Below are positions 44,980-56,500 of a stretch of DNA of 64,000 bases, piece by piece. This DNA comes from Paraphysomonas bandaiensis (lineage: Eukaryota > Chrysophyceae). The DNA lies in NCBI GenBank assembly GCA_965644295.1, contig CBFFRP010000324.1, positions 288,261 through 352,260 on the forward strand. Direction: 5' to 3'. Position 1 is the first letter of the stretch. Each line of letters begins with the position of its first letter. Made by a program: the position numbers and the translations under genes. Below the pieces are notes generated by a model, which saw only the letters and a list, made by a program, of their open reading frames with translations, was not told where the DNA came from and did not search any database.

Positions 44980-46213
44980 ATGAATAATATACTGTTCGTA
45001 GTAGTGTTTTTAATGACTATAATTGAATGTTGTATGGGACAGAATGCATCTGTGGGTGCATGGATGGAGAGGAAGAGTATAACTAAAGCAAAGAAATTAC
45101 AATCACTGGTGGAACGAGTGGAAAGAGAGCATGGTATACCAGCTAACCTCACACGAGAGTCATGGTCTGCTCCCCATAGACCGAATAGTCGATTTGCAAT
45201 ATTTACTGTGGGGATGCAGCATAACTTAAGACCTAGAGAAGTTAAGATGTTTCTTGGGACGGCTCGTAAAGCAGGCTTTGACGATGATATTGTAGTTGCC
45301 GTCTATCCTGAAATGGACCAAGACACGAAAAACGAGTTAAAATTAAAAAATGCTGTGGTTTATGCTGTATCCGCTGCATGCGGCGGCCAAAGCCCAAAAT
45401 TTTTTTGTAGTTTTACACACTTGGGAACTAACAGTATGCCTGTGGCGATGCTTCGGTTCTATCTTTACCAGTGGTGGGCGCAATTGTACTCATCGAATAC
45501 CGTCATCATGGTAGCAGATTTTCGGGATGTTTTTTTCCAGATGCACCCGTTTTATTACAAGTATCCAGAGTGGCGACCACCCGCTGTACAACTAACTGTC
45601 TTTCAAGAATTCCATCCGAATAAGGTGATTTCCCGGTGCGGACACAACCGACGATGGATCAGAAACTGCTACGGAGAGGAAGGCCTTGCAAAGATCGAAA
45701 CGAATACTGTAATATGCTCTGGCATAACCATAGGTACAAGGGACGCGTTGATAGGGTATACGAACTTGATGACACGGCAGCTCAATCCTCGCGTGCGATA
45801 CAAGAGCGGCCCCCCAGATAGCGACGCAAACAACGAAAAATGTTTCTTCGAGGGTATGGATCAAGGACTGCACAACTGGCTTGTATACACAGGTTTACTC
45901 GATATGTATATGAATGTGAAAATATACCAGCAGGGTGAGGGTCCTGTAAATACCCTAGGTGCCTTTTTCGGTAAGAATGCGTTGCTCAAGCGTTCACTAA
46001 GGGATTGGGGAATGATCAAGGGAGAAGCCCCACAGGCGTATATCTACAATTGGAACGGGGAGAAGTCCCCTGTAGTACACCAGTTGGACAGATTCTTGTG
46101 AGTTTAGTATCTAGTTTTGATATATAGGTATGACGATTGTTTCTTTCAGGGAATCCGATATCAAAGGGGGATATGCTGCCGTTTTGGGGGCTATGCAGGG
46201 GGTGGTTGGGTAG
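44980..46213 (+). CDS. Secretory glycosyltransferase-like protein, two exons
   Basis: Exon 1 is 44980-46097. A 52-nt intron (GTGAGT...TTTCAG) leads to exon 2, 46150-46213, for about 393 residues. A signal peptide covers residues 1-20 (ending CCMGQ). The core reads FAIFTVGMQHNLRPREVKM, a strand IVVAVYP, LRFYLYQWW, then VIMVADFRDVFFQMHPF, where ADFRD is a DxD-like acidic motif of GT-A-fold nucleotide-sugar transferases. VICSGITIGTRDAL, CFFEGMDQGLHNWLVY and a late NTLGAFFG complete the pattern. Conserved Cys residues suggest lumenal disulfides. It probably acts in the ER/Golgi or is secreted; donor and acceptor are unknown. The exact CAZy family was not recognised. It converges with the sugar porter. 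Confidence 0.65.
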
Positions 46214-46862
46214 ACCCCACTCTTATTCATTTACATTTTGTAGATAGTACAATACTAACATGATCGTCATCCGGCTGGATACTTTCAATTAACGTAAGCT
46301 GAAACTTAAATTTGTGGCAATGTCCTTTAGCTACAATTTCGTAAGCTGTATTTTAAATTTTAAACTCCATTTACTATATTTGATGCACGTCAATGCTGGA
46401 ATACTACTATAGTCAGCTAATCGACTATTTGACGCCATACTGGCTTTAGGCATCACATATATCATGCTTTTTAATTTTTATATATCGTGTTACGAATAAC
46501 TTCCCAAGTTTTCAGATCAGCTGCATGAGATTTGCAGTTTAGTTATTTTTCATTTTATATTGCTGAGCCGATTATCTATTTCCAACGCCGCTACTCTAGG
46601 TTCTTCTCCTACTTTAGAATAATAGGTACTGGCTATGCGGCTATGCTATTAAAATTTGAAAATATAGTGTATTGCAGAACATTTCGAAGTCTTATTAAAT
46701 TAGTAATCGCCTTTTAAAGACAGTGCTCATAAAAACACCGGTGACGCACCAATTTAAATTGAAATAAGGTGAATAGTGATGCATGCGAATGAGGGAAATG
46801 TGAATGATAAAAATGTACTTGGTAAACTGGGGCAGTGATATATGATCATCTGCGCCATACTT
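46214..46862. other. Convergent intergenic region
   Basis: 649 bp of AT-rich DNA between two 3' ends. No supported gene and no repeat recognised. Confidence 0.55.
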
Positions 46863-48430
46863 CTAAACTTTATTTGGACTCGATGTCGAGCCGTAAGAAC
46901 GAACAGACATCGACTGCAAGCTACTCGATTGTTTAATAGCTTTCTCAGGACTTTTGCTATGTGTGGACAGCTCATCAAAATCCACAACGAGAAACAGTTC
47001 GTTGATGCGCTCTAGAGATACGCCTTGTGTTTCTGGGATGAATTCATACATAAACAGTAAGCTGGACAACGTAATTCCAAGAAACAACAAGAAGTATCCC
47101 TTGTATGAAAGCATAGCAGTCATTGTAAGAAATGATCCAGACACTGCAGTCGCTGTGAGGCGGTTGATGAAAGTTGTTACAGACACAGCTTTGGCTCTAA
47201 CGTGCAGAGGAAATACCTCAGCACACACTACCCAAGTAGCCGGTCCTACCCCGAGAGAATATGAAACAACGTAGAGAACAAGTGCAGTGACAGCCCAGAA
47301 CGGACCTACGTGGAAAGGGCGGTGAAAAACAAGTACCAACAAAAACATGGAGAGCAGCATTCCCCCTGCGGAAGAAAGAAGTAAACTCTTTCGGCCAATA
47401 TTAGGATGATCCAAAGCATAACCAATGGCAAAGACGGTGATAAGCTTGCTGATGCCAAAAAACACCAACAATAAGCTCTGATCTTGCTGAATTCCAGCCG
47501 CCTCAAGTATGAACACAAAGTAAGAGGTGATTGCCTCTATGCCTGAGAGCTGCTGGATCATCGCCATTCCGATTCCAGCTAAAAGTGCACCCTTCATCGA
47601 CGAAGACGGATCATATATGGCCTCCCAACTAGTGTTTCCACTGCCCTCATCATCCACCCCCTCCACTTCCAATGCGTCCTGAATCTCCTCTACAATAGGA
47701 TCCACATCAACTTCGTCGTGGTAAATATTCGTCAGTACTCCGTGAGCCATTTTTATACTGTCATTGCGTACTAGCCATCTCGGGCTCTCTGGCATGAAAA
47801 ACAGGCATATCAGAAGAATGGCTGGCATAATACTTCCTAGTCCTAACATCACTCTCCACCCTTCTGTAATAGGCATATCCTCCAGCACATAACCCGCGAG
47901 GAATCCCAACACGATACCAACATTGGTGGCAAGCTCTGTCCACGAAACTAATTTTCCTCTGTAGTCTTCTGGTGCGAGCTCACTAATATACAACGGTCCT
48001 ACAACTGAAAATCACAATGATATAGAAATACCATGCTGTTGTTACCTATAGCAAGGCCAATACCCACTCCAACGCCGGTGCAGAAACGAAAAAACATAAG
48101 GGATGCGTAGTCCCATGACAATCCCATGCCAAGAACACTGAGAACAAATATGACAGCACTGATTGACATACAGCCTTTTCTTCCAAATTTATCAGCCAGA
48201 AAGTGTGAAAGAACAGCCCCAAAAAGAGAAGCTAAATCTATTAAACCTACAAAGAGCTCTAGTTGCACTGGAGATACCTGAACTGATGCATAATCAGGCT
48301 GGCGCAATAGTAATGGACCCACTGCAGATGTAACACCAAGATCATATCCAAGATTACAATTATTAAGTGCTGCAATTGCTGAGACAATAAAAATATAAGG
48401 TTTTGGAGGAAATTCTTCTTGGTCGGCCAT
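46863..48430 (-). CDS. Major facilitator sugar porter (SP family), two exons
   Basis: Exons 48430-48046 and 48004-46863 (41-nt intron) give about 508 residues with the 12-TM layout of sugar porters. Signatures: NLGYDLGVTSA in TM1, ADKFGRKG in loop 2-3 (the GRK motif), ELAPEDYRGKLVSW before TM5, MPESPRWLVRN after TM6, IQQLSGIEAITSY in TM7 (QLSG, often hexose-selective), ALDHPNIGRKSLLL in loop 8-9 and FIPETQGVSLERI after TM12. The long central loop (EEIQDALEVEGVDDEGSG) is acidic. The C-terminal tail is Ser-rich (SSSLQSMSVRSYGSTSS), a likely phosphoregulated region. Substrate (glucose, inositol or other) cannot be fixed from sequence. It is divergently paired with the WD-repeat-like gene. Confidence 0.93.
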
Positions 48431-49169
48431 ATTCGTTAAGTGTTAACTTGTCCAGACCACTAGAGGTGTTACTTATAGAAGGAGATGTGTGATACTAGTA
48501 TAGAGGACTTACAAAAGAAGAAGTCAATATAAATCAACAGCACAAATACAGCGGATGGAGTGCTTGTTACAATGGAGTTATGGAATGTGGATGTCTCTAG
48601 ATGTTATGAGTGTTCGCTGGACACACGCCTCATGTCAATTCAAAGTTGGAATACAGTGATAATAATACACCACCATACATGCATACATACATATACATAC
48701 TGTAGATGATATACTAGTATGTATGTGCTGTATGTAGGTATACTGAGCTGTTGTATATCTTCAAACTGAGAATTCTAACCACACATTTTAGACATCACAA
48801 GCAGCACACACAAACACTGGAACACCATAACACAAAAAAGCAAAATTGGACACAACAGAATACTGCTGTATACAGAGTATATACTGTGGTGCAGTGTACA
48901 GCAGTATACAAGAAGTAACCGCACAGAGCTCTGTATATACAGCAGTACAGTATAGAGGTACGGTATACATACATACAGAGTGTAAGATGTACTCATCTAT
49001 CCTACAGAGTGTATATACAGGCAGATGGACAGGAGTGTATGTATATGTGGAAGGTGCGTTATATCTACCTGGATATGCATATCAGTTCATCGTAGTTATA
49101 GAACGAGAAGAACAGATCAGATATGAGTGAGAAGTAATCACAGTATAGTCTCTTCACATTCAAATCACT
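48431..49169. promoter_or_regulatory. Divergent 5' region between sugar porter and WD-repeat-like gene
   Basis: A roughly 740-bp shared upstream region. The 48855-48965 block is packed with related words: TACTGCTGTATACAG, GTATATACTG, GTGTACAGCAGTATAC, TATACAGCAGTACAG and GGTACGGTATAC. Together these form several overlapping dyads. It is the densest example of this word group in the window. ORFs here are by-products. Confidence 0.42.
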
Positions 49170-51569
49170 GTGAATATATCTGCTAGTGTATATATATGTA
49201 TAAACATGAGACGCGGATCTGTTAGTTTAAAGCCACCTCAATACTACTCTATAGCCTCAAGTAAAATATCGAATCCTTATGTACCTAAAGTCCTGTTAAC
49301 TGGTGATGGTGCTTTCACTTTAGAGCGAGGGAATGTATATGTTATTAAGTCCTTCTGTGATGCTGTATGTTTAAATCAGGAGGTGTGGGACATTGACTTT
49401 GATGATAAAATGCTATTGGCACTTACAAAGTGTGGTGATTTAGTAGTTTGGAAAGGAGATATGGACGGGTATTATGATGGATCGTGTTTAGAAGATAGCT
49501 GCCGACAGCTACTTCACTTGGATGGATATGACGAGACATCTTCATTTCATATGGTATGTTTCCGAGGCGAAGCTGGACTTATATGTGTTATCTCACCGGG
49601 CACACTTCGCCTGGTCAAGGTAGATCTTGATTTATCTATATCACTGTCTGTTTCGATGCCGCTGCCTGGACCTCAGAGCGAGTACATTGTTGAACCATTA
49701 CAGAATTGTGCACTGTGGGGAACGGAAAATTTATTTTTAGCATACAGCGTGTCTAGCAATAGCTTGTATATTCTTTCAATTGATCTGAACAATCCTGATG
49801 ACCCATTCCCAGTAAAGCATGTGCACGATCACCAGAATTGGGTCACTGCTCTCTCCAGAGGAATATGCTCTGTGTCAGCTTCTGGTGACAATGGCGGAGG
49901 ATTAACGCTTTGGAGGGCTACTGGACAGGGTTCTATTGAGTGTCTACACTCTGCTCCATCTTTTATAGACGTAGCGATCACTGCACTTCAGATGATTGAT
50001 AGCTGTACATTTTGGGTTGGTGGCGCGGACGGATGCCTCACTCTTTCTCAGTTCAATACTTACAATCCTGTCCCCTTGCGGATGCGAATGCTTTCTCTCC
50101 ATCCGCATGCCCAGGTAGATGCCTTATTCTGGGAGCGTCATGGCGCAGATTCCGCAGCCCCGATATCGCCAAGTTCAAGATGTAAGAGCGTATCTGGAAT
50201 TGTGTCCTCAGCCTGTGCAATTACTGCGAAAGCGGCTCTCATGGATACCTCCGACATTACAGACTCCATGTTTAGTGTATTTCCTGAGGTTTTTTCCTCC
50301 CCCCCTTTTGTCGGACACAAGTCGTTCATTTCGAACTGCCTGTACTTACCACGCTTGGGTGTGCTTGTTGTGGTAGACATTTCTTCAGATGTTACTCTCT
50401 GGAGTCTGAGCACACTGCAGTGCCTGCGGAAACTGAACACTGGCATATCTGAGTGCGACCGCGTTATGAGAATGGAAGGAAGTGAAAGGTCGGCTGAGAG
50501 TAGGGTAGAAGCAACTGTTTACTTCGGCTTGCACTCGGGCCGGGTAATTGAGTGCACTGTGTCTGCATCAGAGAAAAAATTGACAATGAGTCATATGACA
50601 CTTCGGGCGGAACAGTCTTTTTCCGTACTGGACCTAATGGAGTCTCTTTCTCGACCGGAATCTATGTACGTTACGCAGGATCAGGACACAGAGGCCAGAA
50701 GAAATGTAGGGTCTCTCATAGATGACGACGACAGTGTCCCTGGTGAAGAGGACAGAGAAGAACGTGGGATGGATTGGGCAGCAGTGTGTCGTCCATTTCT
50801 CCCGCAATATCCTTTCCCTCCCTTGCCTGTGTCTGACCTGTTCTTGTCGCCACACGCCACAGTGTTCTGTGCCTGTCACGCTCGCTGTACTTTGTATGTA
50901 CACTCGGTGCGAAACAATGCTCCCATCCTTCAGGTGGATCTGGATTACAATGATGTCGTCGATATCACGCAAGTACAGCCATGCACCGATTCGGCCGACA
51001 CAGCCGATAGTGACGCTCTACTCCTTGCCTTACTGGGGAAGAATATGCTCAAAGTTTTGGATGCTACGAAGGGGAAGATGACTTTTCAATGCCCTATTGA
51101 GTTGCCGATGTACTCTTCTACGTCATTTAAGCCCCAGTATTGTGGAATGTGGGATCTCTCAATTCCTGGAATATCAGAGGGTGGGGCAGGAGACTACTTC
51201 GGTATTGTTGTCAGCAACACCGGTAGCGCGTATGCAATTCGCGAGAACTGTCCCCCAACCCTTGTCTACGACAGTGATACTGATGACTTCTCAGCTAAGG
51301 ACCATCTTAGCGCAGTCCCGATCTGTGTCAAGTTAGAATACGTATGGAATTCGTTCATTGCTGTCATATCGACGTTTCGTTATTTAACATTCCTGAAGTT
51401 TGACATGTCGAAATGTACGCCATCAGTTTCCCGAGTACAGAAAGTTCGATTTTCAGATGAAAAGTCTAGAATAGTATACTTCGCTGCAGTAGATACTGAT
51501 TTCAGTACAAGGACAAATAGAGTGTTAGTGGTGCTCTCGGATGGAACATCTTATACTCTGGTAATGTAA
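49170..51569 (+). CDS. Large WD40/beta-propeller-like protein of unknown function
   Basis: A single 799-residue ORF. The first ATG (49170) gives MNISASVYICIN before a second in-frame Met at 49206 (MRRGSVSLKPPQYYS), which may be the true start. WD-like blades are suggested by DKMLLALTKCGDLVVWKG, HDHQNWVTALSRGICSVSAS with GGGLTLWRA, FWVGGADGCLTLSQF, GHKSFISNCLYLPRLG with SSDVTLWSL, and ATVYFGLHSGRVIECTVS. An acidic linker (DDDDSVPGEEDREERGMDW, near residue 520) splits an N-terminal and a C-terminal propeller-like half. No family was recognised. It is likely a cytosolic scaffold; a role in a trafficking or ciliary complex would be guesswork. Absence of introns is notable given its length beside intron-rich neighbours. 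Confidence 0.75.
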   Translation: MNISASVYICINMRRGSVSLKPPQYYSIASSKISNPYVPKVLLTGDGAFTLERGNVYVIKSFCDAVCLNQEVWDIDFDDKMLLALTKCGDLVVWKGDMDGYYDGSCLEDSCRQLLHLDGYDETSSFHMVCFRGEAGLICVISPGTLRLVKVDLDLSISLSVSMPLPGPQSEYIVEPLQNCALWGTENLFLAYSVSSNSLYILSIDLNNPDDPFPVKHVHDHQNWVTALSRGICSVSASGDNGGGLTLWRATGQGSIECLHSAPSFIDVAITALQMIDSCTFWVGGADGCLTLSQFNTYNPVPLRMRMLSLHPHAQVDALFWERHGADSAAPISPSSRCKSVSGIVSSACAITAKAALMDTSDITDSMFSVFPEVFSSPPFVGHKSFISNCLYLPRLGVLVVVDISSDVTLWSLSTLQCLRKLNTGISECDRVMRMEGSERSAESRVEATVYFGLHSGRVIECTVSASEKKLTMSHMTLRAEQSFSVLDLMESLSRPESMYVTQDQDTEARRNVGSLIDDDDSVPGEEDREERGMDWAAVCRPFLPQYPFPPLPVSDLFLSPHATVFCACHARCTLYVHSVRNNAPILQVDLDYNDVVDITQVQPCTDSADTADSDALLLALLGKNMLKVLDATKGKMTFQCPIELPMYSSTSFKPQYCGMWDLSIPGISEGGAGDYFGIVVSNTGSAYAIRENCPPTLVYDSDTDDFSAKDHLSAVPICVKLEYVWNSFIAVISTFRYLTFLKFDMSKCTPSVSRVQKVRFSDEKSRIVYFAAVDTDFSTRTNRVLVVLSDGTSYTLVM

Positions 51570-52297
51570 ATGTAGATAATAATGGTCATATGTATCTTTT
51601 GTGTTTGAAGCCTTGTCGTCACACTGTAGAATAGTTTGAGAATATTTAAAAAAGAGCTTAAAGCTGTCCAGTCAGAAATGATATCTAGTATCATCAAGAA
51701 ATAACTACATACATGACAAGCAGTAAAGATAACAAAATCTACTAAATCATAATAGTACACATCTGATCTGGTGCTGGTTCTTGACGCCTACTGTTCATTG
51801 TGTCTGTTTCAGTTGTGTCATGTATAAATAAAATAACAAATCTGTAATATATTGTGTTTAGTCTCTATTTTAGTTTGAGGTGTGATATCTTGATCTAGCG
51901 ATGCTACAACATCATAATATATTATAAGTTTTGAATTTTGATTAAATCTACATCTTAAACCTTCGAAATTTGAAGACATTATTGTAGAGAGAAGAAAAAA
52001 CCGAAGGAAAAATGTATTTGAAACTATTGAACCTAAAAATTCATAAAATATACTAACCAAGAAACTAAACCATATTTATATATATATAAATAGAGCCAAA
52101 ATCTGAGACGAAGGGAAAAGGATATGAAGATGCCTTATTGCAAATAGAATTGAAAGATTGAAAATATGCAAATTGAAAGTATTTCAGGAAATTAAATACA
52201 ATAGTTGAATTATGAAACTTCGCTTCTCCGTATATACCGTACGTACTGTACGATTAACAGGTATATCACATACTAAATATAAAGTAGTGAATGTCTT
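51570..52297. other. AT-rich intergenic DNA, no gene seen
   Basis: Very AT-rich sequence downstream of the WD-repeat-like gene. AATAAA-like signals lie near 51826-51832. No coding frame or repeat is supported. Confidence 0.55.
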
Positions 52298-52506
52298 TTA
52301 TTATAGGCGTTGAAGAGTCGGAACTAATGTAGCAAAACAATTTAAGTTACTAGTGCTTGACTTTGATACCCTACTTTTTTCGCTTCGACAGCTGCTTGTG
52401 CGTCACCGCAGGTACCAAGGTGCAGCCACTTTTGCTCTATTGCTCAAAGTAAACGCAGTGAGCAAGCAGAATGTTGATATACCTGACATCTGCTGACTTC
52501 AGGGTA
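52298..52506 (+). repeat. Interspersed repeat, copy C (5' part only)
   Basis: It matches the first ~200 bp of copy A (4484-4672). Shared blocks include TATAGGCGTT, GCTGCTTGTGCGTCACCGCA, CAAGGTGCA, GCTCTATT, AACGCAGTGAGCAAGCAGAA, TACCTGACATCTGCTGACTT and CAGG. The 45 bases from GAGCAAG to CAGG are almost identical to copy A, while copy B lacks them. Truncation after CAGG suggests an incomplete insertion or later loss. Confidence 0.72.
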
Positions 52507-52758
52507 CAAAATAAAAAAATCGTACTTGTCTCTCTCTTATATCGTCACACCACTCTCTTTATCCATGTTAGAAAATGACATACCTAAACAATAATTTTAC
52601 TCTATCTAAGCTGATATTATAAATTATAGTCAATATCTCTGATCGTTTCACTCATTTCTCGTACGATCTTACGTCGCCACTAAGTTGCATCGTCACTATA
52701 TATCATTTCACTAATATATATTTATAATCACGATATTAATTCTCGTAATACATTTAAC

Positions 52759-53251
52759 CAGGGCTAGGGAAAAATATATTGATGGAGTTAGATAACTCCT
52801 CACCAATAATATTGATGGAGTTTTTGAACCGACCCAACGATACAATTTAACACTTGCGTAGATACCAAACCAGTCACTACATCTGGTGGCCTTTGATTCT
52901 TGATACAGGACCTCTTATACGCAATCACTAGAGCAGAACCTGAGAGATAAAGGACCATCGTCACTTCTTACCAGTGTGATATATGTGATGTATACATGCA
53001 TTAAGCGATACGCAAAACCAAGGAAATAATATCAAAAACTTTTCCGGATATTTGTGTTCATGGACTTATGCTTTGCACCCTACAGTTGAGAATCATTTTA
53101 TATGATTATCATAATATTGTGAGCCACTTTAACAGAATCAATTATTGAACTACAACTAACTCCTACATGCGTACTTAAAAATATTTGGCCGGTCCACCAA
53201 TCAATATATTTTACAATATATTGCAAATCAACATAATGCTCCCTAGCCCTG
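52759..53251. mobile_element. MITE-like element with CAGGGCTAGGGA inverted ends
   Basis: CAGGGCTAGGGA at 52759-52770 is mirrored by TCCCTAGCCCTG at 53240-53251. Just inside, AATATATTGAT-GG on the left corresponds to CCAATCAATATATT on the right. CTCGTAAT occurs immediately after the right end (53252-53259) and again before the left end (52742-52749), separated from it by 9 bases. CAGGG ends and an 8-bp direct repeat recall hAT elements, but the left repeat is not flush, so the boundary is uncertain. No coding capacity; length is about 490 bp. Confidence 0.5.
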
Positions 53252-53537
53252 CTCGTAATGGTTTAAACTTAAATACCTTATAACTATAGCTCTCAATTGC
53301 TCTCAACAAGCAAAACACGATATACTAGCGCTATGATTCAGAGTTTATGCTGAGGGTACTGACTGGCATCTTCAAGAGATATATATTGTCTACAATATAA
53401 ACATGTGGAACGTCTGTCTGTAAAGTCTGTCTGAGACGAGGCAAGGTCAAATCATATAACAGCAGAAAAGCACACCAAGTGCATACTACTTAACAGTAGC
53501 GTAAGCATTCAAGTCATAAATTTAAGAAATACCGGTT

Positions 53538-56500
53538 AGGTGTGTACGATATTTGCTAGGAGAAAAAGGTACAGCTGATTGGTTTGCGATGCATAAACCT
53601 CACAGCACCAATATCTCGGCTTAAATAACGGTTACTATTCCGAGATAACTTGGGTCAATGATTTATGTATAGAAATCAGGACCTAATGGGTCTCGGGAAA
53701 TACGCAGATATATACAACATTGCTATTCGACTTCTCTACCATATAAAAATAACAGCACACACTTACCACTACAATAATCATAACACATTGCTCAATTCAC
53801 GAAGGCCTTATCCAGTGTATACCGTAATGATTTCCACAACATCGTTACGGGTTATATACCCGGTACCTAGTATGATGAAACACATTAGAGTTAATCATAT
53901 CACTCAACGGAAAATAGACGTATATATATAAGGTATGTACGATATTTGCTAGGAGAAAAAGGTACAGCTGATTGGTTTGCGATGCATAAACCTCACAGCA
54001 CCAATATCTCGGCTTAAATAACGGTTACTATTCCGAGATAACTTGGGTCAATGATTTATGTATAGAAATCAGGACCTAATGGGTCTCGGGAAATACGCAG
54101 ATATATACAACATTGCTATTCGACTTCTCTACCATATAAAAATAACAGCACACACTTACCACTACAATAATCATAACACATTGCTCAATTCACGAAGGCC
54201 TTATCCAGTGTATACCGTAATGATTTCCACAACATCGTTACGGGTTATATACCCGGTACCTAGTATGATGAAACACATTAGAGTTAATCATATCACTCAG
54301 CGGAAAATAGACGTATATATATAAGGTATGTACGATATTTGCTAGGAGAAAAAGGTACAGCTGATTGGTTTGCGATGCATAAACCTCACAGCACCAATAT
54401 CTCGGCTTAAATAACGGTTACTATTCCGAGATAACTTGGGTCAATGATTTATGTATAGAAATCAGGACCTAATGGGTCTCGGGAATACGCAGATATATAC
54501 AACATTGCTATTCGACTTCTCTACCATATAAAAATAACAGCACACACTTACCACTACAATAATCATAACACATTGCTCAATTCACGAAGGCCTTATCCAG
54601 TGTATACCGTAATGATTTCCACAACATCGTTACGGGTTATATACCCGGTACCTAGTATGATGAAACACATTAGAGTTAATCATATCACTCAGCGGAAAAT
54701 AGACGTATATATATAAGGTATGTACGATATTTGCTAGGAGAAAAAGGTACAGCTGATTGGTTTGCGATGCATAAACCTCACAGCACCAATATCTCGGCTT
54801 AAATAACGGTTACTATTCCGAGATAACTTGGGTCAATGATTTATGTATAGAAATCAGGACCTAATGGGTCTCGGGAATACGCAGATATATACAACATTGC
54901 TATTCGACTTCTCTACCATATAAAAATAACAGCACACACTTACCACTACAATAATCATAACACATTGCTCAATTCACGAAGGCCTTATCCAGTGTATACC
55001 GTAATGATTTCCACAACATCGTTACGGGTTATATACCCGGTACCTAGTATGATGAAACACATTAGAGTTAATCATATCACTCAGCGGAAAATAGACGTAT
55101 ATATATAAGGTATGTACGATATTTGCTAGGAGAAAAAGGTACAGCTGATTGGTTTGCGATGCATAAACCTCACAGCACCAATATCTCGGCTTAAATAACG
55201 GTTACTATTCCGAGATAACTTGGGTCAATGATTTATGTATAGAAATCAGGACCTAATGGGTCTCGGGAATACGCAGATATATACAACATTGCTATTCGAC
55301 TTCTCTACCATATAAAAATAACAGCACACACTTACCACTACAATAATCATAACACATTGCTCAATTCACGAAGGCCTTATCCAGTGTATACCGTAATGAT
55401 TTCCACAACATCGTTACGGGTTATATACCCGGTACCTAGTATGATGAAACACATTAGAGTTAATCATATCACTCAGCGGAAAATAGACGTATATATATAA
55501 GGTATGTACGATATTTGCTAGGAGAAAAAGGTACAGCTGATTGGTTTGCGATGCATAAACCTCACAGCACCAATATCTCGGCTTAAATAACGGTTACTAT
55601 TCCGAGATAACTTGGGTCAATGATTTATGTATAGAAATCAGGACCTAATGGGTCTCGGGAAATACGCAGATATATACAACATTGCTATTCGACTTCTCTA
55701 CCATATAAAAATAACAGCACACACTTACCACTACAATAATCATAACACATTGCTCAATTCACGAAGGCCTTATCCAGTGTATACCGTAATGATTTCCACA
55801 ACATCGTTACGGGTTATATACCCGGTACCTAGTATGATGAAACACATTAGAGTTAATCATATCACTCAGCGGAAAATAGACGTATATATATAAGGTATGT
55901 ACGATATTTGCTAGGAGAAAAAGGTACAGCTGATTGGTTTGCGATGCATAAACCTCACAGCACCAATATCTCGGCTTAAATAACGGTTACTATTCCGAGA
56001 TAACTTGGGTCAATGATTTATGTATAGAAATCAGGACCTAATGGGTCTCGGGAATACGCAGATATATACAACATTGCTATTCGACTTCTCTACCATATAA
56101 AAATAACAGCACACACTTACCACTACAATAATCATAACACATTGCTCAATTCACGAAGGCCTTATCCAGTGTATACCGTAATGATTTCCACAACATCGTT
56201 ACGGGTTATATACCCGGTACCTAGTATGATGAAACACATTAGAGTTAATCATATCACTCAGCGGAAAATAGACGTATATATATAAGGTATGTACGATATT
56301 TGCTAGGAGAAAAAGGTACAGCTGATTGGTTTGCGATGCATAAACCTCACAGCACCAATATCTCGGCTTAAATAACGGTTACTATTCCGAGATAACTTGG
56401 GTCAATGATTTATGTATAGAAATCAGGACCTAATGGGTCTCGGGAATACGCAGGTATATACAACATTGCTATTCGACTTCTCTACCATATAAAAATAACA

